From: Bacteroidota bacterium
GTDB lineage: Bacteria; Bacteroidota; Ignavibacteria; Palsa-1295
NCBI GenBank assembly: GCA_018266755.1
Contig: JAFDZW010000005.1
Span: 899,233 to 963,232, forward strand
DNA length: 64,000 bases
Direction of reading: 5' to 3'
Positions within the stretch are counted from its first letter, which is position 1; every line of letters begins with the position of its first letter. Of the stretch, positions 8,670 through 18,274 are shown piece by piece. The translations under genes and the position numbers were made by a program. The notes beneath the pieces are model-generated. The model saw only the letters and a list, made by a program, of their open reading frames with translations. It was not told where the DNA came from and did not search any database.

Positions 8670-11582
8670 TTAGCGACTGAACTCAATCGGAATTTCCATC
8701 TTCCCGTCGTCGAGTCCGCACGAGATCGTGCCATTATAGTGATAGCCCTGTGGCAGCGCTGGAAGTGTTTTCGTCCGTTCAAAGGAGAATCGCTCCGTCT
8801 GGCCGGGATACAATCGTTTCACGGTCGTGGCAACATACGCCTTCGAATCTTTGTCCATCGGATCGAACTCGCGGGTCTCGTGAATGTGAAGCGTGAAGGA
8901 GTGCGGCTTGTCGGAGTCCGCAAGTCCGCCGCGGAATTTCAGCACGTAGTGTGTTGTATCGTGTGCGCTGAACAGCACACGCGCACTCGCATCGCGCCAA
9001 TCGAATGCACCGTTATGAACGGCGGAAGAATCCGGTCGCAGGATCTGCAATGAAATGTCGGTGAATAGATTGTAATCTGCACGATCGAGTGAGACGTCAA
9101 AGTTCGCCGCATGATCGTTCTCTCCTGCCGTGAACGGCATCGTAAATGAGTCACTCACGGCAATGACCGTGTCGATGTACCGCTCGTACCCATCCACCGT
9201 CGCAGTGACCGACCCGACCGGAACGACTGCCGTCGATTGGTTCGTCATCATGAACTGTCCTTCGAAGCCATGCTCGGGCGACGCGGTTAGTTCGAGCGGT
9301 TCTACATCGAACGGAAACGCCTTGACCGAGAGTGTTGCGTTCGAAAGCGTCTCGTCGTCGCTGCCAAGCCCGCGCTTGACGACGATCTCCCATACGCCTG
9401 CTCCAAGCTCATCTCCGGTGATCCATCTCGTCTTCTCTTCACCCGATTCTTTCGGTTGCACATGTAATCGGCCGAATGTTTTGCCGTCGTTATCGACGAG
9501 AATGGCATCGGCACTCGATTGACCTTCGCCGACGGCGAGCGACACCTCCACTGCTTTCGTCCCGGGCGGGATGCGGAAAAATTCACGACGCAAATATCCG
9601 ACGTGGACCGGAATGTTCTTTACTTCGCAGGTAAAATTGTTCTCGGGCGTCAGTTCGTTTGGAATGACGACGGTGTTCCACAATTCAAACTCCGGGGTGG
9701 TACGAGCAACCCCTTTTCGGTATCCAAGAATTTTCGCCGCATAAAGACCCGGTGTGTTGAGCATCGACTCGTCATAACGGATGCTCGCTTCAAGCGCGCC
9801 GTCACCGCGCTTGTAGATGCTCGACTGCACCGGCTCGAGCCACTTTGCAGTGGAAACCAGATCGAACGCATTGAACCCCAGCCTGCTTGCACGAGTCCCG
9901 TCTTTCTTTTCATCAAGCGGGGTAATCGTGAATTCGGTACGTTCGCCATGTTTGGGATACAAGCCGCTGCGATAGTACGCCGCCGTCCCACTCCCGACTG
10001 CATTCGGTACATTCACTCTGATCGCATACTTCCCCGGTGCCCCGCCCGACTGCTGCCACTTCGAAAGCAACTCGAACGCCTTCGGCACATTCGTGAGTCC
10101 AGCACCTTCGTCAAGAATCGTCATGTTCTCGATGTGTGTCGCCGAGAGCTGTAATGCGCGCTTGATCTGTGCGGAGTTCGGAACGTACCCAGGGAATGCC
10201 TGCTTCATTGCCGAGACGAGCACTGCGCAGCAGCCGGTCGTGTATGGCGAAGCCATCGAGGTTCCGTTGTAGCGATCGCCGCCGACATAGTCAGGCACGG
10301 TGCTGATCGCCGTACCGGGGCTCACGATATCGGGCTTTGCCAGTTCGCCGCCACGCGAAGAAAAATCCCAGACGATCGTTTTCGACATTGCGACGCCGTA
10401 GAGGTCACGCCCGGTCTCGTTCGGTAATCCCGCTCCGCTCGTGATGACACTGCGTGCCGTCCCGGGCAGACCGATATTGGAGAGTCCCGGACCTTCATTC
10501 CCGGCGGCAATACAGACGGTTACTTCAGGATGCGCCTCGAGCAGCGAATCAAGCCACTGATCCATGACGCTCTGACCTTCGAGTTCGCTTCCGACACCGA
10601 AGCTCATGTTCGCGATCACGGGTTTGCCACTTTCTTGCGCGAGCTTCACGACATACTCATACGCTCGCTTCATCGAGTTGGTCACCGTCAATCCGCCAAT
10701 CGTATTATCTGCGAACTTGAGCGCAACCATCTCGGCGCCGGGTGCGACTCCGTTGAAGCCGACCTGTCCGTCGATATTGCATCCACCGGCAATACCGGCA
10801 ACGTGAGTGCCGTGACCACCGTCAGCAAAGTAGAGATTAATACGATGTTCGCTTGGGAAGATATTCACCGCGCCGGAGAGGAATCGTTCGTCATGATGCG
10901 TCGAGGTCGCTGCCGCACGAAGCCGGAATAGATCGCCTTTCTCCTTATACGTCGAGATGATACTCTCATTCGAAACATCTCCGTCGGCATCGCCGTCGAC
11001 GACGGCAGCATAGTGATCCGGTGCGTCCTCGAAGACGATCACGCCGAAGCTATCACTTTTACCGCCGTTGAAGTTCAGATCGCCAAGCCCGTTCTTAAAA
11101 TGCGACTCTTCGAGCACCGCATAATAATATTTCCCGTCGACCGGATGGATTGCAAGTTTATCCAGACCGCTGAGCACATGCGTGCCGCCGAGGAATAGCT
11201 GATCTCCTTTTCGCTCTGCCGGCTGATACGTAAGATCTCCGGTGCCACTGAAATCCTGCACGTCGATGATCTTGCGCTTCCCTTCCGAGGTTTTGAGCAA
11301 ACCTTCGATGCCCGGATCGACGCCGTCGTCGAGAACAGCGACGATCGTCCCGCGACCGTCGTATGTCGGGTGCTGCTTGATGAACTCATCCACTCCGCAC
11401 GCACCGAGTGAAAGGAAACTCCAGGAGTTTTGTCGTTCCATCGAGGTCGTTGAGGCCGTGGCGGTCGCGACCGTATCCTGCGACAGCGTCGGTCTGCGTT
11501 TTGCGCCGGTTTGAGCAAATGTAACAGAAGCATATACCGCAAGCAGCAGCGCGCACACTGACAGCAATGAAAAACGACTCAT
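8670..11582 (-). CDS. S8 family serine peptidase, tripeptidyl-peptidase-II-like
   Basis: 970 residues with signal peptide MSRFSLLSVCALLLAVYASVTFAQ. Subtilisin triad: Asp about 85 (VAVLDDGVDPG), His257 (DGGHGTHVAGIAGG), Ser about 442 (YNGTSMASP), with oxyanion Asn362 (AAGNEG). Asp and His are about 170 residues apart instead of about 30. This large insert is the mark of tripeptidyl peptidase II relatives. After residue 450 come several hundred residues of beta-sandwich-like sequence (FRIPPGTKAVEVSLAVG, PLELTASPEHGF), as in TPP II. There is no T9SS domain, so it probably stays periplasmic and degrades peptides. Start at 11582 chosen for the signal peptide. Confidence 0.92.
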   Translation of the reverse strand: MSRFSLLSVCALLLAVYASVTFAQTGAKRRPTLSQDTVATATASTTSMERQNSWSFLSLGACGVDEFIKQHPTYDGRGTIVAVLDDGVDPGIEGLLKTSEGKRKIIDVQDFSGTGDLTYQPAERKGDQLFLGGTHVLSGLDKLAIHPVDGKYYYAVLEESHFKNGLGDLNFNGGKSDSFGVIVFEDAPDHYAAVVDGDADGDVSNESIISTYKEKGDLFRLRAAATSTHHDERFLSGAVNIFPSEHRINLYFADGGHGTHVAGIAGGCNIDGQVGFNGVAPGAEMVALKFADNTIGGLTVTNSMKRAYEYVVKLAQESGKPVIANMSFGVGSELEGQSVMDQWLDSLLEAHPEVTVCIAAGNEGPGLSNIGLPGTARSVITSGAGLPNETGRDLYGVAMSKTIVWDFSSRGGELAKPDIVSPGTAISTVPDYVGGDRYNGTSMASPYTTGCCAVLVSAMKQAFPGYVPNSAQIKRALQLSATHIENMTILDEGAGLTNVPKAFELLSKWQQSGGAPGKYAIRVNVPNAVGSGTAAYYRSGLYPKHGERTEFTITPLDEKKDGTRASRLGFNAFDLVSTAKWLEPVQSSIYKRGDGALEASIRYDESMLNTPGLYAAKILGYRKGVARTTPEFELWNTVVIPNELTPENNFTCEVKNIPVHVGYLRREFFRIPPGTKAVEVSLAVGEGQSSADAILVDNDGKTFGRLHVQPKESGEEKTRWITGDELGAGVWEIVVKRGLGSDDETLSNATLSVKAFPFDVEPLELTASPEHGFEGQFMMTNQSTAVVPVGSVTATVDGYERYIDTVIAVSDSFTMPFTAGENDHAANFDVSLDRADYNLFTDISLQILRPDSSAVHNGAFDWRDASARVLFSAHDTTHYVLKFRGGLADSDKPHSFTLHIHETREFDPMDKDSKAYVATTVKRLYPGQTERFSFERTKTLPALPQGYHYNGTISCGLDDGKMEIPIEFSR

Positions 11583-11725
11583 CGGATAACGAAGCGTGAA
11601 ATGAATAGATGTACTGCAACACACGAGCGGTACAGAATGCTTCCGTCCTGTATTATTGGAACCATTGGAGACCACCCAACGGTATTGAGATGATAGTATC
11701 ATTTCCATCTACTCTATTTAATACC

Positions 11726-12748
11726 ATGATCCGATCGTTTGTTACTGCCATTGTAGTGTTGTTCTGTGTCCAGTCTGCCGTTGCACAACAGCTTGTCGGT
11801 GCGTCGGCATCGTCGACAGCTCCAATCCCGATGCTTGGGGCGTTTCATGCCGCAGCGTCACAGGCGCATGCGCCGACGTCGCCGTTGAGTACAATGGACA
11901 TTCACTATTTCGATCCCTCGCTTCCAACATACGATTGGATCGGCGGAGCGAACTACGGAGGGATCGTTTCACTCATGCTCGGCGAGCGTATCACCCTGCC
12001 CACGACGGACCAGGGATATGTCGACTCCGTCTCGATTGTCATCGACAGTCTGCAAAGCGATAGTGTTGCGGTCCTGCTGATGCCGGACACACTCTTCGAG
12101 ACCTCGGGCGGTGCATACCATTTGATCGACATCTTCAGCGGCAATTCGGAGTATGCTGCCGTACCACTCTACCGCCAGCAACTTAATCTTGGCGGCGAGA
12201 CGGTCGTCCACTTCGATCATGTTCAGGTACCGAAGGAATTCTTTATCGTTGTCGTCACCGACGCACAACTTAACTCGGGTGTAGTGTACGCAACGTGGGT
12301 ACGTGGTGATCTAGAAGCGACACGAACGCGCACGGCCGAGAATACACGTTCGGCAATGGTCGGACTGTTCAACGGACAATTCTATTCACTGGTGCTCGAC
12401 AGTACCTTCATCCCCACTGGACAAACCCAGGTTGCATTCTCGAATTTATATGCTCGCGCCTTCGTCAGCAACGAAGATCGCGGCGTCTCGACAGGCTCGT
12501 CGAGTGCGTCGGCGATCACGGTTTCCCCGAACCCGGCGACATCGACGATCACAGTGTCAAACATCGAGGGGACGGGTAGCACAAGCACGATCGAAGTATA
12601 CGATCTGCTCGGCCGCACGGTGCTCTCCAAGGTTGCGATGGGCAACACGGCGAAGCTCGATGTTCGCGCGATACCGAACGGCACATACCGTATGGTCGTG
12701 CGAAACGGTGATGCCGTGCGCTCGACTACGCTCGTCGTCGCGCACTAA
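11726..12748 (+). CDS. Secreted protein with T9SS type A sorting domain
   Basis: 340 residues from the ATG at 11726 (signal peptide MIRSFVTAIVVLFCVQSAVAQ). An in-frame ATG at 11690 would add 12 residues. Residues 25-255 form a beta-rich domain I cannot name (YDWIGGANYGG, VHFDHVQVPKEFFIVVVTD). The last 75 residues are a T9SS C-terminal domain: ITVSPNPATSTITVSN, IEVYDLLGRTVLSKV, IPNGTYRMVVRNGD, TTLVVAH. Divergent from the subtilase gene. Predicted to be exported and attached to or released from the cell surface. Confidence 0.88.
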   Translation: MIRSFVTAIVVLFCVQSAVAQQLVGASASSTAPIPMLGAFHAAASQAHAPTSPLSTMDIHYFDPSLPTYDWIGGANYGGIVSLMLGERITLPTTDQGYVDSVSIVIDSLQSDSVAVLLMPDTLFETSGGAYHLIDIFSGNSEYAAVPLYRQQLNLGGETVVHFDHVQVPKEFFIVVVTDAQLNSGVVYATWVRGDLEATRTRTAENTRSAMVGLFNGQFYSLVLDSTFIPTGQTQVAFSNLYARAFVSNEDRGVSTGSSSASAITVSPNPATSTITVSNIEGTGSTSTIEVYDLLGRTVLSKVAMGNTAKLDVRAIPNGTYRMVVRNGDAVRSTTLVVAH

Positions 12749-12899
12749 CACGTTCACCGTAGCGCACAATCGTGAACATCCCGTGCGCCTCGGTCTGCTG
12801 ACCGGAGCGCACGGTGAAGTAATAGGGGCCCTCTGCCATCATCGATGCCGAAGATATTGGCACCGAACTCACGGAAGTGACTCCCACATTCGGGTCCAT
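12726..12899 (-). pseudogene. Possible decayed T9SS sorting-domain remnant
   Basis: On the minus strand, 57 codons from 12899 to a TAG at 12726 translate to a segment containing SSVPISSASMMAEGPYYFTV and then RSGQQTEAHGMFTIVR. This has the ...GxYxxxVxxGxxxxxxxxxxVR rhythm of the last strands of a T9SS C-terminal domain. Immediately upstream that frame is stopped by TAG (12900-12902), while the neighbouring frame reads QKFIVVDGP. This suggests a frameshifted, N-terminally lost gene. It overlaps the 3' end of the plus-strand gene by 23 bp. Small and degenerate, so this could be chance. Confidence 0.35.
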
Positions 12900-12993
12900 C
12901 TACCACAATAAACTTCTGGGGGATACCGCGCTACGCCTCACGTAGAAAATCATTGCCTTTAGGTAGTGACCATGCAGGTAGAGATCGGCACGT

Positions 12994-15183
12994 TCATCTG
13001 CCGAAAAGCACCGATCGAGTTTCGACCCGCTCACCTTCGCGCAACCGCACGTAATATGTGCCGTACGGCAACTCGTTGCGAGAAAGATCATACTCATAGA
13101 TCCCCGGACCAATATCGAACGGATCTTCGGAGCGAACCGTACGGCCGAGTTCGTCGAACAACTCGATGCTCACCCGACTTTGTTCATCGACCTGAAACCG
13201 AAGCGTGCACGTTGTTGCCGCGGGGTTCGGGAAACACCCTTGGATCATCGTACGAGACGGCGGAGGATTATCGTCCGGGATAACAACCAATTGTTCCGGA
13301 AACGAATCGACACTGACGAATACGCCGCTCACGTCCGACCCCGCATACAAATGTGCCGAAGGATCGAAGCAGAGCGAGAGGATATTCATCGTGCTCAACC
13401 CAATGCTGTACGGCATCCAGTCTTTCATGGCGAGGTTTCGTAGATAGACCCCGCTATCGGTCGCCGCAACGATAGTCCCGTTCGGTGCCTCGATGAGTGC
13501 GTTGATTTTTCGATGCTCAATTCCGACATTCCACGGCGACCAGGTGGAGCCGTTGTCGACAGACTTGTATGCTCCGGTTCGATCCGTTGCGGCATACACA
13601 GTACCGAGTGAGGACACCAAGAAGCGCACAACATTTCCTGCGCCACTTCCAACAGATTTCGCGACCACTTTCCAGTGCACGCCAAGGTCGCTGCTCTGGT
13701 AGATCGTATCCTTGCCAGCGACGACAAGATTGCCACCAGGCAGCAACGCGATCGCATGGAGCGTGTCGTTCGCGATCCCACGGTTATACCGGTTCCACGT
13801 CATACCGCTATCGGTCGAACGCAGGACACCAGCATCCGGGGAAGCAGCAAACACCATTCCATTCGGATGAACGAGAATGTCATCGATCACTGCCGGAGGA
13901 TTAATCCATCGCTTACTAACGCGTCCGATAGGACCCACGGAGTATAGCAAAGTCCAGTCGGTGCCGCCGATGAACCGTTGCTGTGAGTCGAGTGCCATAC
14001 ATCGGGGCGGCGATAGGTACGACCCCTCATATAACGAATCGTTTGTATGCCACGTCGTTCCTTGGTCTGACGTAGACCACACACTCGCACTGTCACCGGC
14101 AAATGCATACACGGTGCCTTTCTTGTCCGACATCAGCGCCCAGACCGGGTCGATCGGTGGTGTTATTCGTGAGATCCGGCTCACGGGGTTCGTTTCGATC
14201 CGACGCAAGCCACCAATTCCATAGCCGAGAAATGAGCCATCGGCACCTCCGGTCAAGATTCGCATATCCGAACGACGCACACCGTATGGCACATCAGTGA
14301 TTTCTGCAAACGTGCGGTTAGTGTCGGTACTCTGCCAATAGCTATGCAGCGGCCCAGCCTCGCTGGCCTCCGAGATCATGATTCCCGTTGGTCCAGCAAA
14401 CGGGTTTTCGTGCTGGAACACAATCGTATCCCATGTCAGTCCGTTGTCGGTAGACCTAAGACCGCTGATAGACGAGGCACTTCCAATAAGACTCCCGTCG
14501 GGCCATGGCGTAATCTGTCCAATATACTTGCCCTGCTTCGCAGGACGAAACCACGAGATACCGGAGTCATTGGATACGTATGATGTCCTATCCCAAATAC
14601 TGGAGCGAACGGCCTCCGCGAGAAGAACCCCGCGCGAAGATGATGTCAATCGTGCCAGAGGCGCGTTCATTTGCGGCGAATCGATCGTCGTCCAAGTCAT
14701 GCCATCATCATGCGATCCAACCAGGCCTCGGAGCGAGTCCACTCCAAAGAGTGACCCATTCGCGCCTTGCCAAATCTGCATGCCGGCAAGCGGCAGATGT
14801 CGCCACGTCAACCCATTATCATCTGAATAAAGGATTGCACCGCGTCGAAACTGATTCAAATACCAGTAATCAAATGCTGCGAGCGAGTCCGCGATGACCC
14901 TCCCAGAAGGCTGGGAGAATATGGTGGTCAGGAGACCCGGAGTACGTCGAACCAGTGTCCATGTCCTTCCACCATCGCTCGAACTGTGGAAGACGGTCTC
15001 GCTTGTGGGATGGACCGCAGCAGCGATGATCTCACTATTCGGAGTGATGGTGTAACCACCCAACTCATACGCGTCAATCTCCCCTCCCGGCCCACTGGTT
15101 TGCCGCCATTGCGCATGCAGCGGTACCGACAGCACCAGGATCGCTGTGCACACCCAAAGCCGGAATCCGTCTCGCATACTCAT
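12994..15183 (-). CDS. BNR-repeat beta-propeller protein with T9SS sorting domain
   Basis: 729 residues. Signal peptide about 1-25 (WVCTAILVLSVPLHAQW). Asp-box repeats run through most of the protein (SSDGGRTW, SDDNGLTW, SNDSGISW, STDNGLTW, STSDQGTTW, STDSGMTW, SVDNGSTW), with YAATDRTGAYKSVDNG and ATDSGVYLR typical of the YCF48/sortilin-like propellers. The C-terminal 80 residues are a T9SS type A domain (GCFPNPAATTCTLRF, IELFDELGRTVRSE, LPYGTYYVRLREGE, SVLFGR). A second ATG two codons in is equally possible as start. The gene lies directly downstream of the larger paralogue at 15233, 49 bp away, suggesting a tandem duplication. Confidence 0.9.
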   Translation of the reverse strand: MSMRDGFRLWVCTAILVLSVPLHAQWRQTSGPGGEIDAYELGGYTITPNSEIIAAAVHPTSETVFHSSSDGGRTWTLVRRTPGLLTTIFSQPSGRVIADSLAAFDYWYLNQFRRGAILYSDDNGLTWRHLPLAGMQIWQGANGSLFGVDSLRGLVGSHDDGMTWTTIDSPQMNAPLARLTSSSRGVLLAEAVRSSIWDRTSYVSNDSGISWFRPAKQGKYIGQITPWPDGSLIGSASSISGLRSTDNGLTWDTIVFQHENPFAGPTGIMISEASEAGPLHSYWQSTDTNRTFAEITDVPYGVRRSDMRILTGGADGSFLGYGIGGLRRIETNPVSRISRITPPIDPVWALMSDKKGTVYAFAGDSASVWSTSDQGTTWHTNDSLYEGSYLSPPRCMALDSQQRFIGGTDWTLLYSVGPIGRVSKRWINPPAVIDDILVHPNGMVFAASPDAGVLRSTDSGMTWNRYNRGIANDTLHAIALLPGGNLVVAGKDTIYQSSDLGVHWKVVAKSVGSGAGNVVRFLVSSLGTVYAATDRTGAYKSVDNGSTWSPWNVGIEHRKINALIEAPNGTIVAATDSGVYLRNLAMKDWMPYSIGLSTMNILSLCFDPSAHLYAGSDVSGVFVSVDSFPEQLVVIPDDNPPPSRTMIQGCFPNPAATTCTLRFQVDEQSRVSIELFDELGRTVRSEDPFDIGPGIYEYDLSRNELPYGTYYVRLREGERVETRSVLFGR

Positions 15184-15232
15184 GCGAGGATAATAACCTC
15201 GACGGACCAGAATGGTTACAGGCCTCTTCGTT

Positions 15233-17686
15233 CTACTTCCGGATTACGATCGGTGTCGTCACGGACCGGCCATCGGGAGTTCTAACTTCGACGTAGTACG
15301 CACCATCATGTAGCGACGCTGTGCTCACTTCTATCGTCGACATCTCCGCCGACACGTGCTCGTGTTGCGTCAGCACGACCCGACCGAGACAATCCTGCAC
15401 CCGCACATCGACCACACCGAAACCTGAAGAACTGAGATTGATCTTGAATGCGGATGCAGCAGGATTCGGGTAGAGTTCACATGTCTCACCGCTGCGTGAA
15501 TTGTGTTCAGCCCCGACCAAAGACTGGTCCGTCGCCGTGGCAACAAGTTCGACGGTCGATACAGCTTCGGGTGCATTCGTATAGATATAGAGCATCGCAT
15601 GCGATGTCCCATACGTCTGCGGATGAGCGCTGACGGTAAAGCTCAACGGTTTTCCGTCCGAGACGGTGAATGGGAATGGCAGTGGATTCGCGATTGAAAA
15701 ATCGCCTGTTTGTCCGGCGTCCGCTATGAGCCTCACGCCATAGACTTCGAGCGGGTTAGAACCCTTCGATGCGATGATGCCGTCAAGTATCGTATCTCTC
15801 GTGGTGCCAAGCGGCGCTCGGGGAAATGTAATCTGACCGATCGTTTGCGTGATCGTCGGTGCATCGGCAGGAATGATCTTGTTGAAGGTCTGCACACTTC
15901 GGAACACACCGCTACCGTCGGTACCGGCATAGATGCGACCTGCATTATCGCGGCAGAGCGACAGGACGTTTGGAGCAGTGATGCCGAGATTATACGGGAT
16001 CCAACTGCTGCCTGCTGCTGTGTCGAGGAAAAAGACGCCAGCCTCCGTCCCCGCGAATACTTTCCCCGAGGGTGTCGCAAGGAGCGTGTTGACGTTCTTC
16101 GCGGTGAAGCCTGTTGCCTTTTGATTCCACGTCGCGCCGTTATCGGTCGACCAATATATACCGGCGTTCTGCACTCCTGCGATGATCGCTCCTTGTGCGT
16201 TCACCACAAGCGACGTGACGTTACCTGCCGTCGCAGGCAAGTTTGCGTTCAGCGAACTCCATGTGAGTCCGTCATTCGTTGAATAATAGATACTCGCGTT
16301 CGAGCCGACAAATACATCACCGTTCGGCGCGACCGCAAGCGAATAGAGATTTTGTGTCGGCATACCGGAAGTAAGCTGATCCCACGTCGCTCCGCGATCG
16401 GTCGAACGGAAGATTCCTTCGGTGGAGGAAGAAACGAAAATATCGCCGTTGAAGCGGACGGCAATGCCGGAGATTAGACCGCTGGTGAGTGACGGTGAAG
16501 CAGTATTCCAAGTCTGAGCATCATCCGCCGACAACAGCACACTGCCACCAGATCCAACGAGAATATCTCCGGAGGAATCTGTAGCCGCCGCCGTACTGAC
16601 CACATGTGATTTGACGATCTGCCAGGAAGTTCCTTGATCACTACTCCAAGCTGGAAAACCACCACCCTGTCCGTCGATATCGAAAGCTACTATCTTCGCT
16701 GTTCGAGTAGCGGTCAGTGAATTGATCATACCATTTGCACCGGATACGACCGTCGGCGCTGAGGGCGGTTGAAACCGATACAAAGTACTACCATCTCTGA
16801 GGAGAAAGCTCCTACTCCCTTCCGAGGCCGTTGCTCCCCAGACCGGAGCGAGAGTCTCTTTGATCCATGTTTTGCCAAAGTCCGTTGTCAGCCAGGTGAA
16901 GAGACCTCTCGCCATCAGTGCTCCACCATTTCGGTCAACGACGATTCCTTGGATCTCTTGATTGATAAATTGGGAATCGGCTACCCAAGTCCGCCCCTGA
17001 TCGGTAGACTTACAGAGCGAACGATACGAGAACATATTGGCCAAAAAGAGCGACCCATCTTGCATCTCTATGATAGGTAATGGATACGATAGTATAGGGG
17101 GAAGCCCGTTTACAACCTTGCTCCAACTGATCCCATTGTCAGTCGAGCGGTACATATATTGGGCAATCACAATTAACACGCCGCCAGAAGTGCTGTAGAA
17201 TTGTGTTGGCGGTTCAGTTACACCGGTAAGTGTAAACGGCGTCCAAGTCTTCCCATCGTCTATCGAACGGAGGTACCCCTGATCGCCGGCAAAGAGCAGA
17301 ACGCCATTCGCGCCTTGCCAAATGCGGCCGCCTGTCACAGCCAGCCCCGTCCAAGTAATCCCTTCGTCATCCGAGGCATAAATGCTATCGGCTGTATTGC
17401 CTCCAATAATTCGATGTGAAATGAGTAGTCTTCCACTTGGTTGAATCATCAGTCGATAGAGGTTACCGATTGTTCCTCCTGAAGGAAGCGTCTCCCACGT
17501 GAGCCCGGCATCGGTCGACCTCATTAGACCTCGTCCACAGATAAAGAGATGCCCTTGTGTGTTGACAACGATCGAATTGATCCCATCCGTCCCCACCCCA
17601 TTCGTCTGCTGCCACAATTGGGCATTGGAGGATTGAGCGGCCAGCAGGACTGCCAGGAAAGCGAAGACGGGAAGAATATGCTTCAT
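15233..17686 (-). CDS. BNR-repeat beta-propeller protein with Ig-like and T9SS domains
   Basis: 817 residues from the ATG at 17686, chosen for the signal peptide MKHILPVFAFLAVLLAAQSSNAQ. A propeller region runs from about 25 to 610 with Asp-boxes (STDAGLTW, SDDEGITW, STDNGISW, STDQGRTW, STDRGATW, STNDGLTW, STDNGATW). A region from about 620 to 725 resembles an Ig-like ASPM/SPD2/Hydin module (GQITFPRAPLGTTRDTIL, NPLEVYGVRL, FSIANPLPFPFTV). The T9SS domain follows (CELYPNPAASAFKINL, VQDCLGRVVLTQ, LHDGAYYVEVRTPDG, PIVIRK). T9SS export to the cell surface is expected; ligand or substrate is unknown. Confidence 0.9.
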   Translation of the reverse strand: MKHILPVFAFLAVLLAAQSSNAQLWQQTNGVGTDGINSIVVNTQGHLFICGRGLMRSTDAGLTWETLPSGGTIGNLYRLMIQPSGRLLISHRIIGGNTADSIYASDDEGITWTGLAVTGGRIWQGANGVLLFAGDQGYLRSIDDGKTWTPFTLTGVTEPPTQFYSTSGGVLIVIAQYMYRSTDNGISWSKVVNGLPPILSYPLPIIEMQDGSLFLANMFSYRSLCKSTDQGRTWVADSQFINQEIQGIVVDRNGGALMARGLFTWLTTDFGKTWIKETLAPVWGATASEGSRSFLLRDGSTLYRFQPPSAPTVVSGANGMINSLTATRTAKIVAFDIDGQGGGFPAWSSDQGTSWQIVKSHVVSTAAATDSSGDILVGSGGSVLLSADDAQTWNTASPSLTSGLISGIAVRFNGDIFVSSSTEGIFRSTDRGATWDQLTSGMPTQNLYSLAVAPNGDVFVGSNASIYYSTNDGLTWSSLNANLPATAGNVTSLVVNAQGAIIAGVQNAGIYWSTDNGATWNQKATGFTAKNVNTLLATPSGKVFAGTEAGVFFLDTAAGSSWIPYNLGITAPNVLSLCRDNAGRIYAGTDGSGVFRSVQTFNKIIPADAPTITQTIGQITFPRAPLGTTRDTILDGIIASKGSNPLEVYGVRLIADAGQTGDFSIANPLPFPFTVSDGKPLSFTVSAHPQTYGTSHAMLYIYTNAPEAVSTVELVATATDQSLVGAEHNSRSGETCELYPNPAASAFKINLSSSGFGVVDVRVQDCLGRVVLTQHEHVSAEMSTIEVSTASLHDGAYYVEVRTPDGRSVTTPIVIRK

Positions 17687-17794
17687 CGGAGTAACAGCTT
17701 GTTGTTGTGTGTCTGAACGAGAAACTGCCAACCCCCACCGAAGTTACATTCGTAGTTGCGGAATTCTTTTCGCAGCCGTCCTCTTGAAAGGGAT

Positions 17795-18091
17795 ATGAGA
17801 AAACTATTCGTATTGACCGCATTGGTTGCCGCGATCGCGCTGAGTTCCTGCGGACCGGATGTACGCATTGTCACATTCGACACGAAGCCGCAAGGATTTT
17901 TCAAAGGAGACAGCGTGAAGCTCTATTGGGTCGTCGAACATGCCGACGAAGTGACGCTCGACGGAGTGCCTGTAAACAAGGATTCCGGTTGGGTAAAAGT
18001 CAGGTTCGACACGACCCGCACCTATATTCTCAATGCGAAAAACGGACACTCGGAGCGGACCAATAAGATGCACGTGGTGTCGCAGAACTGA
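17795..18091 (+). CDS. Small lipoprotein with Ig-like fold
   Basis: 98 residues from the ATG at 17795. The lipobox ALSSC puts the lipidated Cys at about residue 19. The mature protein, about 80 residues, reads like one bacterial Ig-like beta-sandwich: GDSVKLYWVVEHADEVTLDG, then GWVKVRFDTTRTYILNAKNG. That pattern is often seen in cell-envelope proteins where thermodynamic stability rather than catalysis matters. It is divergent from the BNR gene at 17686 and has no recognised promoter box. Confidence 0.75.
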   Translation: MRKLFVLTALVAAIALSSCGPDVRIVTFDTKPQGFFKGDSVKLYWVVEHADEVTLDGVPVNKDSGWVKVRFDTTRTYILNAKNGHSERTNKMHVVSQN

Positions 18092-18133
18092 GCATTGAAG
18101 ATTGAGATAGGGTGCAACCACAATTTCATCGAA

Positions 18134-18252
18134 TGTCATTGCGGGGAAGTCGCGAAGCGACGACGAAGCAATCTAAGAACGTGAAGAAGCACCTGTTTCA
18201 GGTTCGTAGATTGCTTCGTTCGGGCAAAAGACCTCTTCGCAACGACGGACGG
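18134..18252. repeat. Dispersed inverted-repeat element
   Basis: A spacer element built as an imperfect inverted repeat. The inner arms CGAAGCAATCTA (18164-18175) and TAGATTGCTTCG (18207-18218) are perfect. The outer flanks CATTGCGGGGAAGTCGC and CTCTTCGCAACGACG also pair imperfectly. It looks like a non-coding REP/MITE-like element between the lipoprotein gene and the convergent OmpA gene. Confidence 0.6.
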
Positions 18253-18274
18253 TTGCTTATCAATGTTTCAATTC

